Positions 8,292-15,716 of a stretch of DNA of 64,000 nucleotides are shown here, one piece after another (within the stretch, counting starts at the first letter, position 1; the number at the start of each line of letters is the position of its first letter). The stretch lies in assembly GCF_001602525.1 (NCBI RefSeq), contig NZ_LSYT01000007.1:248001-312000 (forward strand), read 5' to 3'. The position numbers and the translations under genes were made by a program. Below the pieces are notes generated by a model. It was not told the origin of the DNA, did not search any database, and was given only the letters and a program-made list of their open reading frames with translations. Source of the stretch: Flavobacterium chilense. Its GTDB lineage: Bacteria > Bacteroidota > Bacteroidia > Flavobacteriales > Flavobacteriaceae.

Positions 8292-8636
8292 TTAATTATG
8301 AAATTCTGAACTATCCTGAGGAGTCTCTTTACGATCAAACATTCCGTAATCACGAACAACAGTAGCGATTCTTAAATGATAATCCTTAAAAACTTCATTA
8401 CGACCTTTTGCTTGTGCATGTCGGTGCATTTCAAGATTTCTCCATTTCCGGATGCTTTCTTCATCTTTCCAAAAAGACAACGATAAAACCTTTTCAGGAT
8501 TAGTAAAACTCTGAAAACGTTCGATCGATATAAATCCTTCTATATGATCTAATTCAGGTCGCAAACTTGCAGCGATATCTAAATACTCTTCTTTTTTTCC
8601 TTCATTAGGAATAACTTCAAAAATTACAGCTATCAT
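8292..8636 (-). CDS. Antibiotic biosynthesis monooxygenase (ABM) domain protein
   Basis: A 114-residue single ABM domain (dimeric alpha+beta barrel). Typical blocks are MIAVIFEVIPNEGKKEEYL, the E-G-F-I strand LDHIEGFISIERF, and SLSFWKDEESIRKWRNLEMH followed by a His-rich segment. Members include quinol monooxygenases and haem-degrading enzymes; substrate cannot be assigned. It lies 10 bp after the cytochrome P450 gene on the same strand, so the two are co-transcribed. An ArsR-type regulator is divergent to the pair. Confidence 0.85.
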   Translation of the reverse strand: MIAVIFEVIPNEGKKEEYLDIAASLRPELDHIEGFISIERFQSFTNPEKVLSLSFWKDEESIRKWRNLEMHRHAQAKGRNEVFKDYHLRIATVVRDYGMFDRKETPQDSSEFHN

Positions 8637-8646
8637 AGTTTAGTTT

Positions 8647-9798
8647 TTATTGTAATGAAATCCAGATTGTTTTTGGTAATCTGGCATTAATTATTGGTTC
8701 GTATTCAATTGTGTCTTCTAAAAGTACAACTGTTTTATAGTGGTCAAATAAAAACCACAAAGCTTCTGTGGTTAAATCAATTGAAAAATATTTCGCCAGG
8801 CACATATGTTCGCCAATTCCAAAAGTTAGATTTTCATTATTGTTGTTTCTTTCAATATCAAAGTTAATTGGATTTTTAAACTTTTCAGCATCACGGTTTG
8901 CTGATGCAAGTACAACTAATATAGGATCATCTTTTTTAATAAGGTTTTCGCCGATGATTATATCTTCAGTCGCTATTCTCCTTGTATTGTGAATTGGAGG
9001 ATCAAATCTGATGGTCTCAATAACCGATTTTTCTATTTCGGATTTGTTTGAAAAAGTTTTATTTTTTAGAATCTGCAGTAACGAATTGCTAAGAATTCCT
9101 CTTCCGGCATCAAAACTCTGAATCAGCAATCCAATCATATTGCTAATGCATATTATTTTGATTGTGTCAGGCGAAAGATGTTCAGATCTCGAAATTTTTG
9201 CGATTAAAGGTTCATAGAAACTTAAAGCAGAAAGTCGTTTTTCTACAATTGAAAAGATTTCTGCTGAAACTTCATTTATAGATTTTATTTGCTCTTCGGT
9301 TTTCTGCGGAAGCATTATTTTAACCAAAGATTCAATTTTGTTTGAAATAAAATCGCAATCCTTTTCTTCAAAACCAAAACTCTTTAAAACAACTAAAACA
9401 GGCAATTTTTTGCCAACCGAATTTACCCAATTGATTTTATTAGCACTTAAATCATTTTCTATTAATTGAGAAATGATTTTATAGCTTTCGACAGATTTCA
9501 TGTTTGAAAATAAAAACATCGCGATTTCTCTTGAAATTTCATGCTGAATTCCATTTGATAATCGGGTTAGATTGTTTAAAATCTCTAAAGCATGCTTGTT
9601 CAGTTTTTGTTCATTGTCAGGATTTACAACTGGAATCCTAACATTGGGGTTTTTTAAAATCGAAACACAATCTTCATAAGAATATATTGCCCATATTTTA
9701 TTCATTTCATCCCAATAAACGGGATTTCGCTCTAACATGGTTTTATATATCGAATAAGGATCGCTAGTTTCTGACTGAAGAAATAAAGTAGTAAACAT
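8647..9798 (-). CDS. Cytochrome P450
   Basis: A 383-residue soluble, bacterial-length P450. The haem ligand is C333 in FGIGEHMCLAKY, and the K-helix ExxR is ETIR at 261-264. Oddly, the I-helix, near LIQSFDAGRGILSNS (about 226-239), lacks the usual acid-alcohol (D/E)-T pair used in O2 activation. This occurs in some unusual P450s. No ferredoxin or reductase gene is adjacent. The ABM gene follows within 10 bp, and the ArsR-like gene is divergent across a palindrome, so substrate-responsive control is plausible. The reaction is unknown. Confidence 0.92.
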   Translation of the reverse strand: MFTTLFLQSETSDPYSIYKTMLERNPVYWDEMNKIWAIYSYEDCVSILKNPNVRIPVVNPDNEQKLNKHALEILNNLTRLSNGIQHEISREIAMFLFSNMKSVESYKIISQLIENDLSANKINWVNSVGKKLPVLVVLKSFGFEEKDCDFISNKIESLVKIMLPQKTEEQIKSINEVSAEIFSIVEKRLSALSFYEPLIAKISRSEHLSPDTIKIICISNMIGLLIQSFDAGRGILSNSLLQILKNKTFSNKSEIEKSVIETIRFDPPIHNTRRIATEDIIIGENLIKKDDPILVVLASANRDAEKFKNPINFDIERNNNNENLTFGIGEHMCLAKYFSIDLTTEALWFLFDHYKTVVLLEDTIEYEPIINARLPKTIWISLQ

Positions 9799-9811
9799 AT
9801 AAACTTATTTT

Positions 9812-9838
9812 CTTTCAAAGTTATTTAACTTTACAAAG
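9812..9838. promoter_or_regulatory. Divergent promoter region with palindromic operator
   Basis: The 65-bp gap between the P450 gene and the ArsR gene holds AAAGTTA-TT-TAACTTT (9817-9832), a perfect palindrome. It is flanked by CTTT and AAAG at near-symmetric positions. A minus-strand TAACTTTG -7 box (9816-9823) lies inside it. This is the expected place and shape for an ArsR-family operator. Confidence 0.6.
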
Positions 9839-9862
9839 CAATACTTCATTCTGCACTTAACT

Positions 9863-10555
9863 ATGAATATCTGGATGGAAGATCAATTTATAAAAACAGC
9901 AACTTTAATTGGAGATCCTACACGTGCATCAATTTTGTGGACATTGTTGGATGGGCGGGCTTTTACAGCAACAGAACTGGCTGTAGCAGCCAATACGTCT
10001 CCCCAAAATATAAGTATGCATCTGGGAAAACTTCTTGATGCCAATTTACTTTGTGTAGAAAAACAAGGACGTCATAAATATTACAGGTTTTCGAATAAAG
10101 AAGTTGCGTATGCGCTTGAAGGAATGGCTAATCTTGTTCCTAAAACAAAAGTTTCTTCGGGTAATGAAACTGAAAATTACCCGCCAATAAAATTCTGCAG
10201 AACCTGTTATGATCATCTGGCAGGAAAAATTGGCGTTGCTTTAGCCGATAGTTTATTGGATCAAAAAATAATTGTTCGAACAAACCATGTTTTCGAAATT
10301 AGTTCAGAAGGAGAAAAATGGTTTTCTGATTTTGGAATTAACTTAGAAGAAGCTCAAAAACAAAAACGAATATTTTTAAAGCCATGTCTCGACTGGAGCG
10401 AAAGAAGAAATCATATTGCAGGCTCAGTTGGAGCTCTATTGCTGAATAAAATGCTGGAAGAAGACTGGATTAGAAGAACCGCAAATTCCAGAGCAATTAT
10501 TATTACCGGAAAAGGAGAGAAGGAGTTGTTGAAGTATTTTAAAATAGTAGTTTAG
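9863..10555 (+). CDS. ArsR/SmtB-like winged-helix regulator
   Basis: A 230-residue regulator. The N-terminal ~90 residues form an ArsR-type winged helix (GDPTRASILWTLLDGRAFTATELA, recognition helix SPQNISMHLGKLLDANLL, wing KQGRHKYYRF). The C-terminal half has CRTCYDHLAGKIGVALADSLL and KPCLDWSERRNHIAGSVG, blocks shared by a long ArsR subfamily. The three Cys residues could respond to redox or to a ligand, but that is not shown here. It is divergent from the P450-ABM pair across a palindromic operator and most likely controls it. Confidence 0.88.
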   Translation: MNIWMEDQFIKTATLIGDPTRASILWTLLDGRAFTATELAVAANTSPQNISMHLGKLLDANLLCVEKQGRHKYYRFSNKEVAYALEGMANLVPKTKVSSGNETENYPPIKFCRTCYDHLAGKIGVALADSLLDQKIIVRTNHVFEISSEGEKWFSDFGINLEEAQKQKRIFLKPCLDWSERRNHIAGSVGALLLNKMLEEDWIRRTANSRAIIITGKGEKELLKYFKIVV

Positions 10556-10587
10556 ATTTGCTTAAACTTTTTGATTTGACATAAAGT

Positions 10588-10615
10588 TTGTCATTCCTCT
10601 TCCTCGGAATGACAA
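10588..10615. terminator. Hairpin between convergent genes
   Basis: A 10-bp perfect stem, TTGTCATTCC / GGAATGACAA, with an 8-base loop, lies between the ArsR gene and the convergent hydrolase gene. There is no strong T-run. TGTCATTC also opens the core of the repeat near 31410. Confidence 0.55.
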
Positions 10616-10657
10616 TATCGTGGTCACTTATCTAAAACTTGGAAAAAACTTAGCGTC

Positions 10658-11530
10658 TTAGTGACTTAGCGGCTCAGAACCTTCCGAAAACAAAAACTCA
10701 ATCACCTTATCATACAATTCATCATCATGCATTCCGTGCCCCAAGCCATTAGTTTCAATAAACTGGCTGTTTTTCCAGTTACTTGCTATTTTTTTTCCTT
10801 CTTCAAAAGCGACGATCTTATCTGAAGTATCATGAGCAATAAAACCAGGAATATTAAATTCTGAAGCAAATTTTTGTCCCGAGAAGTCTTCCAGTTTAAA
10901 GTTGAAACGATGAATAAATTTACTTTCTAAAAGTGAAAGCATTTTAGTATTCAGGCTTAACATCGAAATGTAATTGTCAATTAACGTCTTCAAATCTGAA
11001 GGAGCTCCCAGAATAACCATTTTGTTGATACTGGTATTCGGGAACAAATACTGATGATAAACACAAGCCGCACCACCAATAGAATGACCAATTATAATAG
11101 TTGGCTGGTATTTTTCGACCGCTTTATTTATGAATTCAGCATATAATGGTACATTGAATTCTTTACCACTGCTTTGTCCGTGAGCCGGAGCATCAATAGC
11201 AATAATCGTGCTTCCTGATTTTTGAAGATGTGGTAAGGTTTTTTTCCAGCGCGAAGCATTGCTTTCCCAACCGTGAACCAGAAGAATTTTGGTTTCGTTT
11301 CCTTTCCATACATACGTTTGAAAATGATGTTCGTTATGATGAAACATTTCTGTTTCGGTATTACGTAAAACTTTTGGCAGTGTATCTTTTTGTAATCTCC
11401 CAATACGAGGCTGACTAAAGAGCGCATAAGAAAGTTCAACTGCCTTTTGCGGACGCACATAACTCAAAAAATTAATATATGACCCAACCGATTTTAATGT
11501 AATAAAACGAATTCCTTTTTTAATTCCCAA
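10658..11530 (-). CDS. Alpha/beta hydrolase
   Basis: A 290-residue serine hydrolase of the alpha/beta fold. The oxyanion-hole block is LLVHGWESNASRW, the nucleophile elbow is GHSIGGAA, and the likely catalytic His is in GLGHGMHDD near the C-terminus. The first ~35 residues are a basic/hydrophobic extension without a clear cleavable signal. Substrate is unknown; close families include esterases and peroxidase-like hydrolases. It is monocistronic, separated from the upstream coiled-coil gene by a repeat element and a terminator. Confidence 0.88.
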   Translation of the reverse strand: MGIKKGIRFITLKSVGSYINFLSYVRPQKAVELSYALFSQPRIGRLQKDTLPKVLRNTETEMFHHNEHHFQTYVWKGNETKILLVHGWESNASRWKKTLPHLQKSGSTIIAIDAPAHGQSSGKEFNVPLYAEFINKAVEKYQPTIIIGHSIGGAACVYHQYLFPNTSINKMVILGAPSDLKTLIDNYISMLSLNTKMLSLLESKFIHRFNFKLEDFSGQKFASEFNIPGFIAHDTSDKIVAFEEGKKIASNWKNSQFIETNGLGHGMHDDELYDKVIEFLFSEGSEPLSH

Positions 11531-11602
11531 AACTTAAATTTTTTATAAAGGTAAAAAATGTTTTGCCACAGATTAAAATGATTTTTACAGATTAGTAAAA
11601 AG

Positions 11603-11667
11603 TTTCGCCACGAATTTCAAGAATTAATTAGGGGGAATTCGTGAAATTCGTGAAATTCGTGGCGAAA
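11603..11667. repeat. GCCACGAATT-type inverted-repeat element, copy A
   Basis: The left end TTTCGCCACGAATTTC (from 11603) is mirrored by GAAATTCGTGGCGAAA ending at 11667. The right arm has an extra tandem GAAATTCGT unit. It lies in the gap between the hydrolase gene and the terminator of the next gene. Confidence 0.6.
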
Positions 11668-11681
11668 AAATAATGGCAAAA

Positions 11682-11706
11682 AAAAGTCCCGATTTAATCG
11701 GGACCT
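11682..11706 (-). terminator. Rho-independent terminator of the coiled-coil gene
   Basis: The stem GTCCCGAT/ATCGGGAC with loop TTA (11686-11704) is followed on the minus strand by a run of eight T residues. Confidence 0.9.
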
Positions 11707-11712
11707 TGTTAT

Positions 11713-12492
11713 TTAGAATTTTGAGAACAATTGTTCCATTTTTTCTTTTTCTTCATCTGCTAAAGCAGTATCAACTAAAATTCTTCCAGAGTGCTCATCA
11801 GTAATGATTTTCTTTCTTGAAGCAATTTCAACCTGAGTTTGTGGCGGAATTGTAAAGAAAGATCCTGCAGAAGCTCCTCTTTCGATAGAAACTACAGCTA
11901 AACCGTTACGAACACTGCTTCTGATTCTGTTGTAAGCAGCTAATAATCTGTCTTCGATTTGTGAAGCAAACTCAGCAGATTTCTCAGATAAGAAGATTTC
12001 TTCTTTTTGAGTTTCAGCCATGATAGCATCCAATTCAGATTTTTTATGTTTTAAGTGCGAACTTTTAGCGTCAAGTTTTTCTTTTAAATTAGAAATAACT
12101 TCTTTTTTATGTTCGATAGAAGCTTTCATTTCTTTGATTTGCTTTTCAGCCAATTGAATTTCTAATTCCTGAAATTCAACCTCTTTAGTCAAAGAATTAA
12201 ATTCTCTGTTATTGCGAACTGATTCTTGTTGTTTTGTGTATTTTTTGATAACCTCTTTGTGCTCATCAATCGCATTTTTTTTCGATTTGATAAGATCTTC
12301 AATAACCTCAAGTTCACTTTTCAGTTTCTCTGAACGCGTGCTTAAACCTGCAACTTCATCTTCTAGATCTTCCACTTCTAAAGGAAGTTCACCTCTCACG
12401 TTTCTGATTTCGTCAATTCTAGAGTCAATAAGCTGTAAATCGTATATTGCTCTTAACTTGTCCTCAACACTTAATTCTTTCGTATTCGCCAT
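11713..12492 (-). CDS. Zinc-ribbon family coiled-coil protein (CdsZ/DUF164-like) without the zinc cysteines
   Basis: A 259-residue protein that is almost all coiled coil from about residue 30 to 185. Its C-terminus aligns by eye with C4 zinc-ribbon proteins of the DUF164 type (PPQxQxEIxxRKKI...EHSGRILVD). In the usual family the ribbon has two CxxC pairs. Here those sites read GASAGS and DEHSGR, and the entire protein has no cysteine. The fold may persist without metal. It follows the Nif3-family gene by 3 bp, the usual synteny, so the pair is one operon. The biochemical role is not established. Confidence 0.88.
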   Translation of the reverse strand: MANTKELSVEDKLRAIYDLQLIDSRIDEIRNVRGELPLEVEDLEDEVAGLSTRSEKLKSELEVIEDLIKSKKNAIDEHKEVIKKYTKQQESVRNNREFNSLTKEVEFQELEIQLAEKQIKEMKASIEHKKEVISNLKEKLDAKSSHLKHKKSELDAIMAETQKEEIFLSEKSAEFASQIEDRLLAAYNRIRSSVRNGLAVVSIERGASAGSFFTIPPQTQVEIASRKKIITDEHSGRILVDTALADEEKEKMEQLFSKF

Positions 12493-12495
12493 ATT

Positions 12496-13590
12496 CTATA
12501 AGTACTTAACTGGATTTGTATTTTCTTCTGATAAAATGATGGCAAAATTAAGGATTTTTTTTCGAAGAAAATCAACAATATAGTTTTTTGTATAGCGTTC
12601 GCTCTCAAAATGACCAATATCCGCTAAAAGAAGTCGGTTTTCTGCTTCATAAAACTGATGGTATTTTAAATCTGCTGTCAAAAAAGCATCAGCACCAGCC
12701 TGAATTGCATTTTTTATGGCAAAACTTCCGGATCCGCCTAAAACAGCAACTTTCTTGATTTTTTTTCCTGTAAAGGCTGAATGGCGAATGCCGTTTGCAA
12801 TCATTTTATCTTTTACAAAAAACAGAAAATCTTTTTCGTCCATTTCTGTTTCAAATTCGCCGATCATTCCCAAACCAATATTTTGGTGTGCATTTTTTAA
12901 ATCATAAATTTCATAAGCCACTTCTTCATAAATATGATTTGAGAACAATGCTTTTAGAATTTTAGATTGTAAATGTTTTTCAAAAATAACTTCAATTTTG
13001 ATTTCGGTTCCGGTATGTAATTTTCCTTTTTCGCCAATTACAGGATTACTGTTTTCATTGCCCTGAAAAGTAAAAAAACCTTCCGTATTAAAACTGCAAT
13101 TGTCATAATTGCCAATTGTTCCTGCGCCAGTCTGAAACATTGCATTTCGGACTTTTTCGGCATTATCAGGAGTAGTGTAAGTAACTAATTTTTGAATAAA
13201 ACCCTGTTTCGGGACCAGAACGTTAGTATTCGTTAAACCTAAAGCATCGCAAAATATTTTGTTAACACCAGCCGAATGATTGTCCAGTGCAGTGTGAACG
13301 GCATAAATGGCAATATCATTTTTGATTGCTTTCAGGATGGCGCGTTCGACATAATTTTTGCCTGTAATTTTTTTAATTCCGGAAAATAAAATAGGATGAA
13401 AACATACTACCAAATTACAGTCTTTGCTAATGGCTTCGTCGATTACATTTTCTAAGGCATCATGACAAACCAAAACTCCCGTACTTTCCGTTTCAGTATC
13501 ACCCACTAAAAGTCCAACATTGTCAAAATCTTCGGCGTAAGCCAAAGGTGCCATTTCTTCGAGAACTGCTATTATTTCTTTGATTTTCAT
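12496..13590 (-). CDS. Nif3-like dinuclear metal-centre protein
   Basis: A 364-residue member of the Nif3/YqfO family, often annotated as GTP cyclohydrolase I type 2; its enzymatic role is still unsettled. The N-terminal half has the metal-binding blocks VVCFHPILFSG and YAVHTALDN, and the C-terminal half GADAFLTADLKYHQ and LLADIGHFESE, which hold the other ligands. The middle insert (about 130-240) corresponds to the PII/CutA-like domain seen in longer members. Start MKIKEIIAVLEEMAPLAYAEDFDNVG is the normal N-terminus. It heads an operon with the coiled-coil protein. Confidence 0.93.
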   Translation of the reverse strand: MKIKEIIAVLEEMAPLAYAEDFDNVGLLVGDTETESTGVLVCHDALENVIDEAISKDCNLVVCFHPILFSGIKKITGKNYVERAILKAIKNDIAIYAVHTALDNHSAGVNKIFCDALGLTNTNVLVPKQGFIQKLVTYTTPDNAEKVRNAMFQTGAGTIGNYDNCSFNTEGFFTFQGNENSNPVIGEKGKLHTGTEIKIEVIFEKHLQSKILKALFSNHIYEEVAYEIYDLKNAHQNIGLGMIGEFETEMDEKDFLFFVKDKMIANGIRHSAFTGKKIKKVAVLGGSGSFAIKNAIQAGADAFLTADLKYHQFYEAENRLLLADIGHFESERYTKNYIVDFLRKKILNFAIILSEENTNPVKYL

Positions 13591-13705
13591 TATTGCTTTT
13601 TTGTTTCAGGTTTTATGTTTTATTTGCTTCAGGTTTCATGCTGTTGGAGAAAACTTGAAACGAATTCATAAAACAAATTAACGAAAAAAATTATACTTTC
13701 GTAAA

Positions 13706-13770
13706 ATGAACGTACTTCAAGAAATACTTTTCTGTTTGTTATTTTGTACAGATTCATTATCAAATTTCAG
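13706..13770 (+). pseudogene. Decayed duplicate of the lpxK 5' end
   Basis: Starting with ATGAACGTACTTC, this stretch matches the first ~65 bases of lpxK at 14674 onward. Both open with the same 13 bases, share AAATACTTTTC and GATTCATTA at equivalent spots, and are about 83% alike over 59 bases by eye. One base is missing here after ACTTTTC, so the frame is shifted, and similarity fades beyond about 13770. A TACTTTCG box just upstream may be the original lpxK promoter. The KilA-N gene lies between the two copies. Confidence 0.8.
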
Positions 13771-13842
13771 GGTTTATCTTGCTTATGGAGTTAAGTTTGA
13801 GACGTATTTAATTCCATTAGATTAATATTTCAGCATTAAATT

Positions 13843-14667
13843 ATGGCTAAAAATAAAAAAATAAATGTTCAGGGAATTGATGTTGTTTTGTATGAAGATC
13901 ATAAAGAAGACTTTATTTCTCTTACAGATATTGCCAGACATCGAGATAGTGAACGTAGTGATTATATTTTACAAAACTGGATGAGAAATCGTAGCACAGT
14001 TGAATTTATTGGACTGTGGGAAAAATTTAATAATCCCAATTTTAATTCCATCGAATTCGATGGAATTAAAAATATGACTGGGTCTAATAGTTTCTCGTTA
14101 ACGCCAAAAAGATGGATCGAAACGACAAATGCTATTGGTATAATTTCGAAAACAGGTCGTTATGGTGGTACATTTGCACATAAAGATATTGCTTTTGAAT
14201 TTGCGACCTGGTTAAGTGCTGAATTTAAGTTTTATTTGATAAAAGAATTTCAACGTTTAAAAGAAGATGAAAGCGATGCTAAAAACCTCGAATGGAATCT
14301 ACAAAGAACAATTTCCAAGATTAATTACAAAATACATACAGATGCTATAAAAGAGAATTTAATTCCGATGAGTTTAACTATAAATCAAAAGAATTTTATT
14401 TATGCGGATGAGGCTGATCTGTTAAATGTTGCTTTGTTTGGTAAAACAGCCAAACAATGGCGTGATCAAAATCTTGATAAAAAAGGAAATATTAGAGATG
14501 TTGCTTCAATTGAACAATTAGTTGTTTTATCAAATCTTGAAAGTATAAATGCAATGTTTATACAACAAGAAATTACGCAGCAGGAGAGATTATTGAAATT
14601 GAATGAAATTGCTATTAATCAAATGAAGTCTTTAATTAATTCTGATGTAACGAATAAATTGAAATAA
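13843..14667 (+). CDS. KilA-N domain DNA-binding protein
   Basis: A 274-residue protein with an N-terminal KilA-N domain (about residues 5-145). Diagnostic blocks are EDFISLTDIARHRD, LQNWMRNRSTVEFIGLWE, TPKRWIETTNAIGIISKTGRYGGTFAHKDIAFEFATWLS and the helix FKFYLIKEFQRLK. The rest is helical and hydrophilic with no recognised domain. KilA-N proteins are DNA-binding and typical of phages and large DNA viruses. It sits between a decayed duplicate of the lpxK start and intact lpxK (6 bp before its ATG), which points to insertion. A 32-bp perfect palindrome lies within its coding sequence. No integrase or transposase is nearby. Confidence 0.9.
   Translation: MAKNKKINVQGIDVVLYEDHKEDFISLTDIARHRDSERSDYILQNWMRNRSTVEFIGLWEKFNNPNFNSIEFDGIKNMTGSNSFSLTPKRWIETTNAIGIISKTGRYGGTFAHKDIAFEFATWLSAEFKFYLIKEFQRLKEDESDAKNLEWNLQRTISKINYKIHTDAIKENLIPMSLTINQKNFIYADEADLLNVALFGKTAKQWRDQNLDKKGNIRDVASIEQLVVLSNLESINAMFIQQEITQQERLLKLNEIAINQMKSLINSDVTNKLK
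14040..14071. repeat. 32-bp perfect palindrome inside the KilA-N gene
   Basis: Each 16-base half is the exact reverse complement of the other; the centre is CGAATTCG. It encodes NFNSIEFDGIKN within the KilA-N domain. The half-site TTTAATTCCAT recurs at 13807-13817, 26 bases before the gene's start codon. There is no T-run, so it is not a terminator. Confidence 0.85.
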
Positions 14668-14673
14668 AAAATA

Positions 14674-15696
14674 ATGAACGTACTTCGAAAAATACTTTTC
14701 CCATTTGCTATTCTATACGGATTCATTACCAGTATCCGTAATTATTTTTTTGATAAAGGAATCCTGAAATCGACTTCATTTGATATTCCGGTTATTGCGG
14801 TTGGAAATCTAAGTGTTGGCGGAACCGGAAAAACACCTCAAATTGAATATTTGATTCGGTTATTGTCTGATAAGTATAAAATTGCAACGCTTAGCCGTGG
14901 ATATAAAAGAAAGTCAGAAGGATTTGTTTTAGCCAGCGCAGAATCAAATGCTGAAATCCTGGGAGATGAACCTTTTCAGTTTTATCAAAAATTTCCCGGT
15001 ATTCAGGTTGCTGTTGATGCAAACAGAACAAACGGAATTATTCAATTGCTTTCGCAGAATGAAAAGCCACAGATCATTTTATTGGATGATGCTTATCAAC
15101 ACCGAAAAGTAAAAGCAGGGTTTTATATTTTATTAAGCTCATATGATGATTTATATGCAGATGATTTTATGCTGCCAACCGGAAATTTACGTGAGAGCAG
15201 GAGCGGAGCCAACAGAGCTAAAATTGTCATTGTAACAAAATGCCCAAAAAATTTATCTGATAAAGAGCAGGAAGAAATCAGACTAAAATTAAAGCTTACC
15301 TGTTCGCAGCAAATCTATTTTACATTTATCGATTATGATGATTTTATTTATGGTGAAAATCAAAAAATAGCGGTGAATGAAATTAAATCTGAAACGAAAT
15401 TACTTTTGGCAGGAATTGCAAAGCCAACACCATTTTTTGATTATTTAAAAAATGAAAATGATGAATGTCTGACTTTTCCGGACCATCATAATTTTTCTGA
15501 AACTGATTTATACTCGATTCAGAATAAAGCCGAAAACAAAAAAATCATAACAACAGAAAAAGATTACGTTCGATTAAAAGATTCTAAGCTGGTATCGCAA
15601 TTGTATTATTTACCAATTAAAAGCACTTTCATCAAACATCAGCAAAATTTTGATGCTACTATTTTAGATTACGTTAAAGAGAATTTGGATTCTTAA
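14674..15696 (+). CDS. lpxK: Tetraacyldisaccharide 4'-kinase LpxK
   Basis: A 340-residue inner-membrane kinase that phosphorylates the 4' position of the lipid A precursor. An N-terminal membrane anchor (about 5-22) is followed by the P-loop GNLSVGGTGKTP (45-55), typical of LpxK. Further blocks are LSRGYKRKSEGF, GDEPFQF, LLDDAYQHRKV and LPTGNLRES. Length is normal, so the gene is intact despite the duplicated 5' fragment 968 bp upstream. Its natural promoter probably lies before that fragment, so transcription now has to cross, or start within, the KilA-N gene. Confidence 0.95.
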   Translation: MNVLRKILFPFAILYGFITSIRNYFFDKGILKSTSFDIPVIAVGNLSVGGTGKTPQIEYLIRLLSDKYKIATLSRGYKRKSEGFVLASAESNAEILGDEPFQFYQKFPGIQVAVDANRTNGIIQLLSQNEKPQIILLDDAYQHRKVKAGFYILLSSYDDLYADDFMLPTGNLRESRSGANRAKIVIVTKCPKNLSDKEQEEIRLKLKLTCSQQIYFTFIDYDDFIYGENQKIAVNEIKSETKLLLAGIAKPTPFFDYLKNENDECLTFPDHHNFSETDLYSIQNKAENKKIITTEKDYVRLKDSKLVSQLYYLPIKSTFIKHQQNFDATILDYVKENLDS

Positions 15697-15716
15697 ATAT
15701 TTCAGGTTCCAAAAAA

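Noticed and set aside
8292..9798. Biosynthetic gene cluster around the P450 and ABM genes
   Set aside because: No synthase, ligase or export genes lie nearby; the neighbours are unrelated.
13590..15700. Prophage or integrative element around the KilA-N gene
   Set aside because: Only one phage-like gene is seen. Flanking genes are housekeeping, with no integrase, phage structural or att-type repeats beyond the lpxK fragment.
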